A stretch of 64,000 nt of DNA from Mytilus galloprovincialis (taxonomy: Eukaryota; Mollusca; Bivalvia; Mytilida; Mytilidae), in contig NC_134844.1 of assembly GCF_965363235.1 (NCBI RefSeq), positions 53,316,872 to 53,380,871 on the forward strand, written 5' to 3'. The notes under the pieces were generated by a model, which was given only the letters and a program-made list of their open reading frames with translations, searched no databases and had not been told where the DNA came from. Within the stretch, counting starts at the first letter, position 1; each line of letters opens with the position of its first letter. Positions 12,030 through 22,500 of this stretch are shown piece after piece. The position numbers and the translations under genes were made by a program.

Positions 12030-12300
12030 ATATGCGCCTGTCCCAAGTCAGGAGCCTTTAATTCAGTGGTTGTCGTCTGTTGGTGTGTTACATAACGGTA
12101 TTTGTTCTTCATTTACTTTTTGTACAAAAATTATGCCGTTAGTTTTGTCATTTCGGGCCTTTTATAGGTGATTATGCGGTATGGGCTTTGCTCATTGTTG
12201 ACAGTCGTACGGTGACCTATAGTTGGTAATTTCTGTGTCATTTGGTGTCTTGTGGAGAGTTGTTTCATTGGCAATTATACCACATAGTCTTTTATGTATA
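12030..12300 (+). repeat. RT family A tail copy, opposite orientation
   Basis: Read in reverse complement, this matches 8085-8370: CCTGTCCCAAGTCAGGAGCC, CAGTGGTTGTCGTCTGTTGG, ATGGGCTTTGCTCATTGTTG and CGTACGGTGACCTATAGTTG are the complements of the blocks there. It ends at the shared ACCACAT...CTTTT terminus. Confidence 0.65.
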
Positions 12301-12440
12301 TCAATTTTCCGTTGGACGTCAAGCATACATTCATATACATGTACATGTAAGTGTGCAATAAATGCATAAAAACATAATAAAAAGATGTAAGCAAATGTCA
12401 TGCACAGAGCTGAAGGTCATCCCATATCTCCTTTAATTTC

Positions 12441-12472
12441 TTTTTTTTTTTTGGGGGGGGGGGGGGGGGGGG
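12441..12472. repeat. T12-G20 homopolymer junction
   Basis: Twelve T are followed without interruption by twenty G, the last two being the first bases of the SINE. The G tract could form a quadruplex. Its length may be uncertain in an assembly. Confidence 0.8.
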
Positions 12473-12728
12473 CTCGGTGGCCGAGTGGTTCAAGTATCTA
12501 GCCTGTCAACACTTACATGTAGGTTGTGAGTTCGAATCCCACACGTTGCAGGTAAGCTCGACTCCAATCTCAATTGAATAGAATTATTAGTTTTTCGTAC
12601 CGAATGTCGATGGTTCTGTCCGGGGACTTCGGCTTCCTCCATCTCTATAAACACACCACCACGAAATAACATGATAGTGTTGAAAGTGGCGTTAAAAAGC
12701 AATCAATCAAGAAATTAACCAACCAATC
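12471..12728 (+). repeat. tRNA-derived SINE (RUDI-like) with intact Pol III boxes
   Basis: The head reads GGCTCGGTGGCCGAGTGG: TGGCCGAGTGG is an exact Pol III A box (TRGCNNAGTGG) and the serine/leucine tRNA D arm. The B box is AGTTCGAATCC at about 12530. A body of about 150 bp follows, with GAATGTCGATGGTTCTGTCC and a GGCGTTAAAAAGC end, then an AATCAATCAA simple tail. The architecture fits the bivalve SINE called RUDI; I name it from recall. A second, diverged copy is at 48126-48345. A 70-codon minus frame here is the usual spurious translation of such SINEs. Confidence 0.8.
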
Positions 12729-12849
12729 ATCCATACCGGTATAATTAGTACATGTATATGCAAGAGAGGATAATTTTGTAGCTATCGTTATAAAATATTT
12801 TTAAAATTGACTTTGAGTATCATTGGTGACTTTTGCAATTAATAGAAAT

Positions 12850-13010
12850 AGGAAGATATGATATGAGTGCCAATGAGACAACTCTACATCTAAGTTAAAA
12901 TGTTTAAAAAGTAAACAATTATAGGTCAAACTACGGCCTTCAACACGGAGCTTTTACTCAAACCGAACAGAAAGCTATAAATAAGAGCCACACAATTTGT
13001 TTCATCATAT
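12850..13010 (-). repeat. RT-tail repeat, variant
   Basis: It carries AGATATGATATGAGTGCCAA, TGAGACAACTCTACATC, AACAATTATAGGTC and GGCCTTCAACACGGAGC. This is the sub-type also seen at 31140 and 51020, with 'GAGTGCC/GAGCGCC' in place of 'GATTGCC'. Confidence 0.5.
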
Positions 13011-13530
13011 TTTCGCCGCTGCCGGGAAATTCTTCAACTAGTTCCTGCATTAATTTATCTTAATCTTTCGCCGAAATGTTTGAAACGTTAATTTTTGTTA
13101 AAATGCACTGTCTCACTTTATCTTAAAAATGCACTTTCGCTTAAAAGATTAAAGATCTATTTCTAAAACGTAATAAGTTAACTGTATGCTCATTATTGTA
13201 GATCCCGTATATTCATTATTGTAGACCCACCGATTAAAATTCATAATTTGACAATATTCCATCAATATTTGGTGTGATTTTTTCATCTTAAATCGAGAAA
13301 CAAACATGTCAAGGTTTTTCTCTTTTTAAAAAACTTAAGATTTGATCCGGGTTTATATCAGTTCTGAAGAAGCAGATCGGAATCAGTTATGACGTAGATA
13401 GTTATCATTTTAATCGTAATCATGTTCATTGACCATAGCTACGATGAAAGCACATCATATAATGACGTTTCGACATCATATAATGAAGTTAACCGAACCA
13501 CATGATATAAGATTACAAGAACATAATATA

Positions 13531-14039
13531 ACTAGATTTGTAATTGTTAGCAATAACGGATGGCACCCTTCCCCAATTGCCAGGTGAGCAGCAGCCATTT
13601 TGGAAATTCCTAAGTCAAAGACCCCATCTAAAGTTGTATATTAACATTTCTGTAAAGTTTCGTCAACTTTGGAGCATTTTGAAATTTTTGAAATTTTTGC
13701 AGTTTCCATGGTTACGGCGGCCATTTTGGAAATTCCAAAGACAAATACCATTTCTGTATATGCCAGTCAATATTTGTGTGAAGTATGAATCATTTTTGAG
13801 CATTTTAGTTTTTTTCATATTTTTGCTGTTTCCATGGCAACGGTGGCCATCTTGAAAATGCCATACCCCGATTGCAAATCTGCACATGCTGGTTAACATT
13901 CTGGTATAGTCCCATGACCATTGGTTCATCCAGTTCCAAGATATAAGCTGGACAAAAAAAGTGGAAGAATAAATAAAAATAATAAGAAAAAAAGAAACGT
14001 AGAATAACAATACGTCACCCCAACTCCATTGAGGGTGCC
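13531..14039. mobile_element. 509-bp nested insert with 126-bp internal tandem repeats
   Basis: The other arm reads straight through CATAATATAATGACAC; here an insert splits it, flanked by ATA at 13528-13530 and 14040-14042. Inside, CCATTTTGGAAATTCC-type blocks recur at 13595, 13721 and 13847, giving a 126-bp period for about 2.5 units. The sequence GGCACCCT near the left end (13562) is matched by AGGGTGCC at the right end. It looks like a non-autonomous element with a tandem core. A 103-codon frame over it is a repeat by-product. Confidence 0.6.
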
Positions 14040-14042
14040 ATA

Positions 14043-14565
14043 ATGACACAACCACATCATATAAAAATGTTTGCACATAATATAAGGGAAAATGCACATC
14101 ATATAAGGATATTTGCAAATCATATAAAGATTTTTGCACATAATATAAGGGAAAATGCACATCATATAAGGATATTTGCACATCATATAAAGATGTTTGC
14201 ACATAATATAAGGGAAAATGCACATCATATAAGGATATTTACACATCATATAAGTATATTTGCACATCATATAAGGACATTTGCACATCATATAAGTACA
14301 TTTGCATATCATATAAGTACATTTGCACATCATATAAGTACATTTGCATATCATATAAGTGTAGTTGCACATCATATAAAGATGTTTGGACATCATATAA
14401 AGATACCTGGACATAATATAAGCATATTTGCACGTCATATAAAGGTGTTTGCACATCATATAATGACAAGTGCACGTCATATAAAGGTAAGTGCACATCA
14501 TATAATGACAAGTGCACGTCATATAAAGGTAAATGCACATCATATAATGATAAATGGTCATAACA
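14043..14565 (-). repeat. 21-bp minisatellite, about 24 units, in right arm
   Basis: The unit, read on plus, is near ACATCATATAAGGATATTTGC, the reverse complement of the left-arm unit. Open frames of 121-221 codons through it on both strands are artefacts of the 21-bp period. Confidence 0.85.
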
Positions 14566-14689
14566 AGACAGTTTTGGCGTTCCATATACAATCCTAAATA
14601 TCAAGTGTCAGTTAACTGAGGTCTCTGCTTGATACATGAACTGTGGAGCTACATCATTTAACCAAATCGCACATATTAAAACTGTCAAT

Positions 14690-15480
14690 ATAAAAAAAGG
14701 TAGATGAGGTATATATAATTGCCAATATGACAGTTCTTTACAAGAGACCAAATGGACACAGAAATTTAAACTTCAGGTCACCGTACGGTCTTCAACAATG
14801 AACAAATCCCATACGGAGTAGTCAGCAATAAAAGGCCCCGAAATGGCAAATGTTATACGTTTCAAATAAGAAAACTAACGGCCTAAAAAATGTACAAAAA
14901 ATGAACGAAAACCAAATATGTAACACATCAAAGAACGACAACAACCGATTAAAATTATCCTGATTTGGGACAGGCACATACAGAATGGGGCGGGGTTGAA
15001 CCTGTTAGTTGGCACCCACCACTCACCTATTCTGGGTGAGAGGTGCAACATATCAGTACAAGAACTGTAAAAGAACAATTAACAAACAACGCATATAATC
15101 AACAGCAATAAACAACAAGAACTCAATCACAGACTCCTGACTTTGAACAGGCACAAATATATAGAAAGTGGATGGGTTAAATATCTTAGTCAGCGTTCAA
15201 CCTCCCAGTTGTCAGTTGAAAAAGGCTTAACTCATCAGATGGATGCAAATAGAAATGAAATTATCAAAAAACACAGGGCGGACGTGCTCGAGTATTTTAC
15301 GTCCAAAACAACAAAACAACACTTAAGAACATATCCGAGAGTACTCCCAGTGCCTAAAAATTTGTCCAAAGCCAAACTCAACTTGTAAACATTTATGCAT
15401 CGAAAGTTTTATTAACTTATCTGTTCACATCCAACATCCAATGGATTAAGTGTCAAGACCAATGTAACGTAAATTTCTTG
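14690..15480 (-). repeat. RT family A tail copies, about 0.8 kb
   Basis: The blocks run in the same order as at 8085-8760: CAGGTCACCGTACGGTCTTC, AAAGGCCCCGAAATGGC, GGGACAGGCACATACAGAA, then a second partial run with AAAAGGCTTAACTCATCAGA at 15218 and CATCCAACATCCAATGGATT near 15430. The repeated 'acaggcaca' block suggests two overlapping or duplicated copies. Confidence 0.55.
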
Positions 15481-15690
15481 CAGGCTTTAGGGGTTTTACT
15501 TTTTTATTATTTAAAAATGCATCAACGGAAATTAGAAAAAAAAAAAAAATTGCCTGACTTTGCTAACGTCTTCGTCATTTGATCTCTATTAGAGAGTTGT
15601 TTCCCTTTTAATCATACCAACTGGTTATTTTAAGCTGACACGTATTTCGTCATTAGTATGCATGTTAGATTTCACGTTCTTACTTTGTTA

Positions 15691-15898
15691 CTGTGGATTC
15701 ATTTATTTTCGAGGGTACCAACTTTCGTGGACTGAGGAGAACTTGCATATTCGTGGATATATAAATTCGTGGTTTTGGAAAAGTGTGCATACATTCCTTT
15801 AGAAAATTTGTATTTCGTTGATCATTTAAATTCGTAGTTCTCCTGTTCCCACGAAATCCACGAAAATTGGTATCCAACGAATATTAATGAATCCACAG
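15691..15898. mobile_element. 208-bp palindromic MITE, TA target duplication
   Basis: It starts CTGTGGATTCATTTATTTTC and ends AATGAATCCACAG, flanked by TA on both sides. Subterminal parts (ATATTCGTGGATAT, CCACGAAATCCACGAAAATT) also pair with each other. The TA duplication and ends point to a Tc1/mariner-type MITE. A sister copy lies at 16288-16490. Confidence 0.7.
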
Positions 15899-16287
15899 TA
15901 TGCACATTATGCTGGTGGGCTCTCATTTCAGCGTTCTGCCTGATTCAATACAACGTATATTTTCATCGATTATGGGAAGTTCGATATAACAAGTAATCAT
16001 TTTAATGCAACTACATTGAAACCTGTTTAAAGAGACCACTCAAGGGAGAGCAAAAAATTCGTCTCATGATACAGGTGGTCTTTTGATACAGGTTCAATCT
16101 ATATGAAATGCATTACAAACGGACCTAAAATTAATTATCCTTTAACAAAGTTTTATGTTTAAAGCAGGTTTGACTGTAATTGTTTTCCATGGTAATTTTA
16201 ATCAGCATCACGAATATTTTTTATGACATTTTGTTTTAGTCTACAGTTAATGTAAATCTGTGATAGGTTATCACATAATACCTTGTA

Positions 16288-16490
16288 CTGTGGATTCATT
16301 TATTTTCGTTGGTATCAAATGTTTTGGATTGCCGAAAACTTGCATATTCGTGGATATTTCATTTTGTTGTTTTGCTAATCTCTATATACAAAACCTATCA
16401 AAGACATCTTATTAATTTGTTGAACATTTCAATTCGTGGTATACCTATACCAACGAAACCCATGAACATTGGTATCCAACGAATACACAG
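16288..16490. mobile_element. 203-bp palindromic MITE, second copy
   Basis: It has the same start (CTGTGGATTCATTTATTTTC) and the same interior TTGCATATTCGTGGATAT as 15691-15898, and ends GGTATCCAACGAATACACAG, having lost about 10 bp of the right terminus. TA lies on both sides. A strongly decayed third copy may be 36555-36710. Confidence 0.65.
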
Positions 16491-17620
16491 TATGTGTAAT
16501 GGGCAACTTCAACGGTACAATTTTTGTGGGTCGTTTTGTTCCGAAGTCTTTGCTTGATATCTTTGTATTGCCTTATATCAAAAGTGTTCTTCATGTGCCT
16601 GTCTTCTTTCTTTTCCTTTTTTTTTTTTGCTGTTGGCTGCTTCAATTTATGTTGTTCGCTTGTTTTATTATCTTTTCTATGTTTTTTAATATGACTGACT
16701 AATTGCTATAAGCGCAGCGTGTAATATATCGTCCGATTTTTTTGTTCAAAAGGAATTCATTTGATGTACAGCATATACACGTTTTTCATTTGTATCGATC
16801 AGAGGTTCTGTTACTAGTAATTGGTATGTCGAATATATGGTATTTATATCAGACTTCAAATGGGGAAAATTTAAAAAAAATGTATTAATAGATTTCAATC
16901 TGAAATTATAAGCCAATTCAAATATAGCCTTTCTATCAAAAATATACAATTTATATTATGGAATTTGCAATCAACCGAGTAAACAATCATTTTGAAAGGC
17001 TAAACAAGCTATTTGTCCATTCTGATTTATCAACATCAAAATAGTCATCTTTATTTAGATTGACTACAATTAATGCATTCATAGAAATTCAAATAATACT
17101 GTTATGTTGATTTTGTAATTATTCTATTTACTTTCGATCGTCCATTAACAGAAATTCAACAAAACAAGGTTTGCGCAAAGGAAATATTTATGTAACTTCA
17201 GATGAAAGCTATGATCAATACAGAATCATTGTTACTGTCATGGATGTTTGTTTATCATAGCTATTTTGATAAAAGTTCATTAAGACAACCACACTCAGGT
17301 TAATAAGAGTAGAAATACAAGGCCGATAACAACCTTTCCATGAACATTTTGTTCCTGATTTATGCTTTAGACACTTTTAATATACCTTAACATTTGGAAG
17401 TAACAATAATAATTTACAAAAATCATCAAAGTATACCAGCTTGAATAACTCCAATATCCATCAAAATATGACATAAGAGTTATTGCATTTCAAACAAGAG
17501 ATACAATTGTGTTTTTTTTTATTCAAATATAGGATATTTAAACTTAAGAAATATTATCCATTTATGAAATTCTTTTTTTTTACTTTCATATCATTACCTG
17601 TTGTTTACCAGAAATGCAAT
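16491..17620. other. No gene recognised
   Basis: This AT-rich stretch has short chance frames only. The T-rich run at 16600-16630 and the A/T runs at 17510-17580 are low-complexity. Confidence 0.3.
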
Positions 17621-17790
17621 ATTTAGTCCAGTGGTTGTCGTTAGTTAATGTCTGTCATATTTGTTTTTCTTTTATAGCCAACTATACGGTATGAGTTGTC
17701 TCATTCTTGAAGACCATGCGGTTGCCTTTAATTGTTGACATCTACTTTATTTCAACTCTGGTGGATAGTTGTCTCATTGACAATTGTAAT
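17620..17790 (+). repeat. RT-tail repeat, opposite orientation
   Basis: CAGTGGTTGTCGTTAGTTAA, TATAGCCAACTATACGGTAT and GGATAGTTGTCTCATTGACA are complements of family A tail blocks. The copy is short and diverged. Confidence 0.45.
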
Positions 17791-17934
17791 AAATTTCCTT
17801 ATTTTTGTTAAGAACGGGATAAAAAATATCCCCTTCAACATTTTATATCCCGTGAATAATGAAGCAAGCAAAATCGTAAATAATACAAAAGAAGAGACCA
17901 CTTTTCACTGTTGAATTTGAAATTCAAACAACAA

Positions 17935-18620
17935 ATTACAATCGACACAATAAATAAAGGCAACAGTAGTATACCGCTGTTCAAACTCATAAATACATGG
18001 ACAAAAAACAAAATCGGGGTAACAAACTAAAACTGAGGGAAACGCATAAATATAAGAGGAGAACAACGACACAACACTACAATGTAACTAACACACACAA
18101 AAACGGACCAACGCACTTATTGTGTCGGATTGTTTTGTTCACTCATTGTTGTCAATAGAATGGAATTTGATACGACTGTCATTTAAGTAAGATGTTTATC
18201 TAGCTTTAAAACCAGGATTAATCCACCATTTTCTACATAAGAAGTCCGGAATATGAATGTTGTTATCCATTCGTTTGATGTGTTTGGGCTTTTTATTTTG
18301 CCATTTGAATAGGGACTTTCCGTTCTGAATTTTCCTCTGAGTTTAGTTTTTGTACTTGTTTTGATACATATACATTTTGTATGTATAGATATTAGCAAGA
18401 GCTTTACTAAACATGCTAAAGCAAATAGTGTGGAACAAAGTTTAGTTTTAAGTTTTTTCTGTTTATCAATAATAATTCTTGTCCATTCGTTTTTAATGTA
18501 TTTTGTCATTTGATTTTGCCATGTGATTATGGACTTTCCTATTTGATTTTCCTCTGAATTCAGTATTTTTGTGATTTTACTTTTTGTTAATATTATATGA
18601 AACGTGTTTCTTAAAATTGT
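17935..18620 (+). repeat. Dispersed repeat pair (families C and D)
   Basis: The first part (to about 18115) has GTATACCGCTGTTCAAACTC, AACTGAGGGAAACGCATAAA and GAGGAGAACAACGACACAAC; part of it recurs inverted near 48520-48640. The second part has TTAAAACCAGGATTAATCCA, CCATTTTCTACATAAGAAGT and TTATCCATTCGTTTGATGTG, recurring at 35890-36100 and 63720-63860 and inverted at 40010-40660 and 42690-42930. I do not know the element class. Confidence 0.5.
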
Positions 18621-18724
18621 TGAACCTATACAGGTTCACATGCTGAAGACAGATCGGCTAAAGACAGTCGTGATTCTGCACATGAACTACTAATTCATAA
18701 CAAAACATGAATGATCGACAATAA

Positions 18725-19668
18725 TTATTAGGTCTTTCCACCTTTCCGTGGAAAGACCTATTGTATTTGTTCTGATTATTATTATTATTTTTTTTTTTTT
18801 TTCTTCCGCCTAATTTTTTTCTTGCGTAGTATTGATGTTTCAAAAGATGTCGCTTAGATATTTGGAATATGATATCGTAAAGCGTATGCGCTTTTAAAAC
18901 TGACAACTGCGTAACCAAATACTTTACGTTGTAAGAGTTATCTCCCCAAACACTGTTTTTCTTGTGGCCACTACTCCTTCGCAACCGTAAAAGATTACGA
19001 CAAATTTATTTTACCAAATTGCTCGTTACATCTTCAGGATTAGGCAATTCATTTAAACTGAAGCTTTCTAGAGACTCCATATGAGAGTTATTTCCCCTTA
19101 TGTAAATGATATAAGTAATATGCATTTCTAACTGGTAAACCATAAGTGATAGAGACCTAGGGTCTTCAGATTTGAGGTCCTTGGTCCAAAAAAATGAAAA
19201 TGAGGTCAAGGTCAAAGGTCAAGGTCATGTTCTAAATTTTGATTTTGGCTTATTTTCACTGATTTTCAAATACCGTATGACATATCTACAAATAATTTTT
19301 CATAAATTGTTAGTTGCGACATGTCCTTACTTGTATATTTTGGTTGAAAGGGTGCGCAGATAATAAATGGGTGTTTTTGCCCATCTTATATTTAGGTTTA
19401 CCAGTAAAGTGATATTACTCTTTAACCAAACATATTAAAGACCTAGGGTCTTTTGATTTAAGATCCTTGGTTTGTGACCTTAAAATTGAGGTCAAGGTCA
19501 TAGGTTAATAGGACGTTCTAGATTTTGACCGTTGCTTTAAATTGATATTAATACATCATAAAGCCATAGGAACTAACATTTTAAACTGATTTTTTATATT
19601 TCCATATCAAAATAGATCTTTACTAGTGGAAAGACCTTCAATTGTTCTCTGAACAATTGGTTTTTAAT
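18725..19668 (+). mobile_element. ~940-bp hairpin-ended element (family E), copy 1
   Basis: The left end folds as GGTCTTTCCAC...GTGGAAAGACC (18731-18758) and the right end as CAATTGTTCTCTGAACAATTG (about 19638-19658). An (ATT)n plus poly(T) tract lies at 18776-18802. Two internal repeats begin near 19152 and 19436 with GACCTAGGGTCTT and each leads into AGGTCAAGGTCA. The copy at 53059-54005 is inverted and has the same parts in the same order. No transposase is seen; it is likely non-autonomous, class unknown. Confidence 0.65.
19197..19228 (+). promoter_or_regulatory. Nuclear-receptor-like half-site cluster with a DR1
   Basis: The stretch GAGGTCAAGGTCAAAGGTCA contains the extended monomer site TCAAGGTCA and the direct repeat AGGTCA-A-AGGTCA (DR1 spacing). 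DR1 is the site of RXR/HNF4-type dimers in animals. It is conserved in the element copy at 53500-53525. Binding is inference. Confidence 0.35.
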
Positions 19669-20330
19669 TTTATTCTGTGATTTTTTTTATGCTACATGTA
19701 AGTAACTTTCATGTTTTCTTGCCGAGATTTATCGACAGAGAAGAAACAACGTTCGATTGAATTGTAATTTGAACAGTTATCATTTCATGTTAACCGTTGG
19801 CTCCAATAGTCGCATTCCTGCAATAATTCCTGTCCTGGATACCTGTTATAATTTATCGGATACTTTTTTACACCAAAGCGTTTTTTAAAAGCAATTAAAT
19901 TGTCATTTGTAAGGACACTTACTCCTATTGTCTGTCAGTTTGGTGCACAAAACTTAAGACTATAGACAGAGCTCAACATTGTGCACATTTTAGTCTGTTC
20001 TGTTTATTAATCATATTAGTAATGGTATTAAAGATATATATTATAATACAAAAATGCATTTTACCACTAAAATCTATTTTTTATATGGAGATTGTGTATG
20101 GGTGCCGATAAACAAATCTTAACAAGAGTTCAGATGACGTGAAAGTGAGCAATTAATTAAAAGGTAACCCGACAGCCTACAATGATATGAATTCAGTATC
20201 ACTATAATTAACGAGCATTTCTTACCAGTGTTATACAGCATTATCCAATTAAACTGATGGCATCTTTTTGATTGTTTTTTTTTTTTCCTTTATCAGACTT
20301 TTATTCAGGAACCTGTCGTTTAGTTGTTGT
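19669..20330. other. No gene recognised
   Basis: Nothing beyond AT-rich sequence and a poly(T) run near 20275. Confidence 0.3.
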
Positions 20331-20575
20331 TGTTTCTTGGTGTGGTTCATAAGTGTTTCTCTTTATTTGTATATAGATTAGACCGTTAACTTACCTGTTT
20401 GAATTGTTTTACTCTAATCATTCTTATGCTCCTTATATACATTGAGTTAATGGCTATGTGTATAAGGCCGAACTTTGACTTAAAATGGTTTACTTTTTAC
20501 AAATTGTGACTAGGATGGAGCGTTGTCTTATTGACACTCATAACACTTGTTATTTATATTTATACAATGATAAAA
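20330..20575 (+). repeat. RT-tail-like repeat, opposite orientation
   Basis: It ends with GGATGGAGCGTTGTCTTATT and GACACTCATAACACTTGTT, the complement of the shared tail terminus. The upstream part (TTTCTTGGTGTGGTTCATAA, TTAGACCGTTAACTTACC) matches 39010-39100. Confidence 0.45.
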
Positions 20576-21343
20576 TTACCATCATACAAACCGATACAGA
20601 GATGGTTCACTGTCCAATGGTGATTCTTTGTGAAAGGGGGGCATTTGATAATCTTAACTAACTAGAGGCTCTCAAGAGCCTGTATCGCACACCTGATTCT
20701 ACTTGGGTTTTTGAAATCATATAAAAAAAGATAAAATTTGGCTACAAATTAATAACAATTGCCCAGCACCTTATTAGGAAAGGAGCATTCGTGCTCATTA
20801 TGCTATGTTTGTTTTCATTCAGTGGTTCTCTAGAAGAAGACTTGTGTATGCAATACCATAGGGTCCTATGATAAACCAAGTCATTCCACTGGCGGCCATC
20901 TTGGATGTTAGATTGGTGACAAAGTAACAACACTTGGCCAGCATCTCATAAGGAATATTCATGCTATGTTTGATTTCATTCAATTCAGTGGTTTTCTAAA
21001 AGAAGACATTTATATGTATTTCCCGTTTGGTCCTATGTTAAATTAAGTCCCCCGCTGGCGGCCATCTTGGATGATGGATCAGCTACGAAGTAACAACACT
21101 TGGTCAGCACCTCATAAGGAAAATTCATGCCATGTTTGGTTTCATTCCATTCAGTGGTTCTCTAAAAGAAGTCATTTGTATGCATTTCCCGTAGAGTCCT
21201 TTGTTAAACTAAGTCCCCCACTGTTGGCCATCTTGGATGTTACATCGGCGACAAAGTAACAACACTTGGTCAGCAACTCATAAGGAACATTAATACTATC
21301 TTTAGTTTCATTTAGTGGTTCTCTAAAAGAAGTCATGTGTATG

Positions 21344-21547
21344 TGATGTGAATTAGTTATAGTTTCAGTTTAGTATTTTATATTCTTTTATTTGCTTAAC
21401 GTTTTACCGCCATTTTGACGTAACAATAGGCCCGCAACGTCGTCACTTGACGACGCCTCTTTATATATCTTAGACTGTAGTAAAGCATACAAAACATTGA
21501 AGACGCTTTTGTGTTTACTCGCCTTTATTATTGATACGTCCAAAACA
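21344..21547 (+). repeat. 5' LTR of the BEL/Pao element
   Basis: It starts TG and ends CA. It contains CAACGTCGTCACTTGACGAC, a short palindrome, followed by TTTATATATCTTAGACT, a TATA-like box suited to starting element RNA. It is about 96% identical to the 3' LTR. Confidence 0.93.
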
Positions 21548-21579
21548 TTGGTGCCGTCACAAAAACAGAAGAATACGAA

Positions 21580-22500
21580 TGATGAGTACCGCGACAACGA
21601 AGATGAAGACCAGACGAGCTGGACATCGGGGAGTTCTTACAAAATTGCTGAAGAAAGTGGAACCGAGTTCCGAGGAACTTTTGCAGGAATATGACGTTAC
21701 CGAACTTTCTACCATTCGAGGACTTATTGTTAAGAAGCAGGAAACGATCGACCAACTGAACGAGAAGATTGTGGAGGAATTATCAGAAGAGGAAGTGAGC
21801 GAAGAAATAGAGGAAGCCGACAGATACACGTATGACATAGCAATGGCAGTAACCAAACTTTCAAAAATCATTAAGGAATCGAAAATCACAGACAAACAGT
21901 CAAGTAAGTCATTGCTAAACCCAAATGCACACGAGTTTATTATTTTCACGAATCATCAAGAAAGTCAGCCACAGCCCAGTTTCATGCACGCAAATACATC
22001 ATCGTCCGTTTTTTCAAACTCCAGCATGTACCACAAACTTCCCAAATTAAATTTACCAACGTTCGGCGGGAATATGTTAGAATGGCAACCCTTTTGGGAT
22101 TCGTTTAGTGCTGCCGTACACGATAACCTATCTTTAAGCGATGTACAGAAATTTAATTACTTGAAATCTCAACTGTTCGGAGAAGCCACCCAATGCATAG
22201 CAGGTCTACAAATAACTAACACAAATTACGGACAAGCATTACATGTACTGAAACAAAGATTCGGTCAACCACACAAGATAGTTCAAACATACATGCAAAG
22301 TTTAATCAGCCTTCCTAGTCCAACGTCAAATATTACACATTTGAAAAAATTCTACGACAGCATGGAAAACTACATCCGTGGCCTTGAAAGTATAGGAGAG
22401 TCTCACGAGTCGTTCGGAAGCCTTTTAGTGCCCATAATATTAAATAAACTACCTGGGAATATACGAGAAAACATGGTACGTGCCCACGGAGGCGACCACT
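21580..22500 (+). pseudogene. Gag-like region of the BEL/Pao element
   Basis: The region has the charged N-terminus of BEL Gag proteins and the DUF1759-type segment shown by LPKLNLPTFGGN, EWQPFWDSFSAAVH and QKFNYLKSQLFGEA. Gag would have formed the particle shell. It is part of a broken fossil. Confidence 0.85.

Larger units (their letters stand above)
5791..14586. mobile_element. 8.8-kb composite element with ~0.9-kb inverted arms and TACAAT target duplication
   Basis: The left arm (5791-6697) and the reverse complement of the right arm (13177-14586, minus a nested 509-bp insert) align along their whole length. They begin TATGGAACGCCAAAACTGTC and end at CATACAGTTAA. Outside the arms the homology stops at once, and the hexamer TACAAT stands on both sides (5785-5790 and 14587-14592). 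Exact abutment of a direct 6-bp repeat on both arm ends argues that the unit inserted as one piece, not as two separate copies. Non-repetitive arm parts look about 85% identical, so the insertion is not recent. The interior is filled by other elements; no transposase is visible. Foldback-type elements share such long, tandem-repeat-rich arms. Polintons also have 6-bp duplications, but none of their genes are seen and the ends are not AG...TC. Confidence 0.65.
13177..14586 (-). repeat. Right inverted arm of the 8.8-kb element
   Basis: This is the reverse complement of 5791-6697, interrupted by the 13531-14039 insert. Without that insert it is about 900 bp, nearly the length of the left arm (907 bp). 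Its outer end reads GGCGTTCCATA, mirroring TATGGAACGCC at 5791. Confidence 0.75.

Noticed and set aside
12471-12552. Functional tRNA-Ser or tRNA-Leu
   Set aside because: A and B boxes are good, but the acceptor stem does not close, the anticodon arm is not credible, and the sequence runs into a SINE body and AATC tail.
12490-12702. 70-codon minus frame over the SINE
   Set aside because: It reads the complement of the tRNA-derived head, a familiar artefact.
5791-14586. Polinton for the long-arm unit
   Set aside because: The 6-bp duplication and long arms would fit, but there are no capsid, polymerase, integrase or ATPase frames and the ends do not start AG and end TC.
15143-15388. 81-codon plus frame
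   Set aside because: It lies in RT-tail repeat DNA and its sequence is the translation of tail blocks.
19006-19215. A 69-codon frame present in both hairpin-ended elements (also 53511-53720)
   Set aside because: Same length in both copies, but each begins with TTG and not ATG, and differences look like ordinary drift of the DNA. No known protein family.
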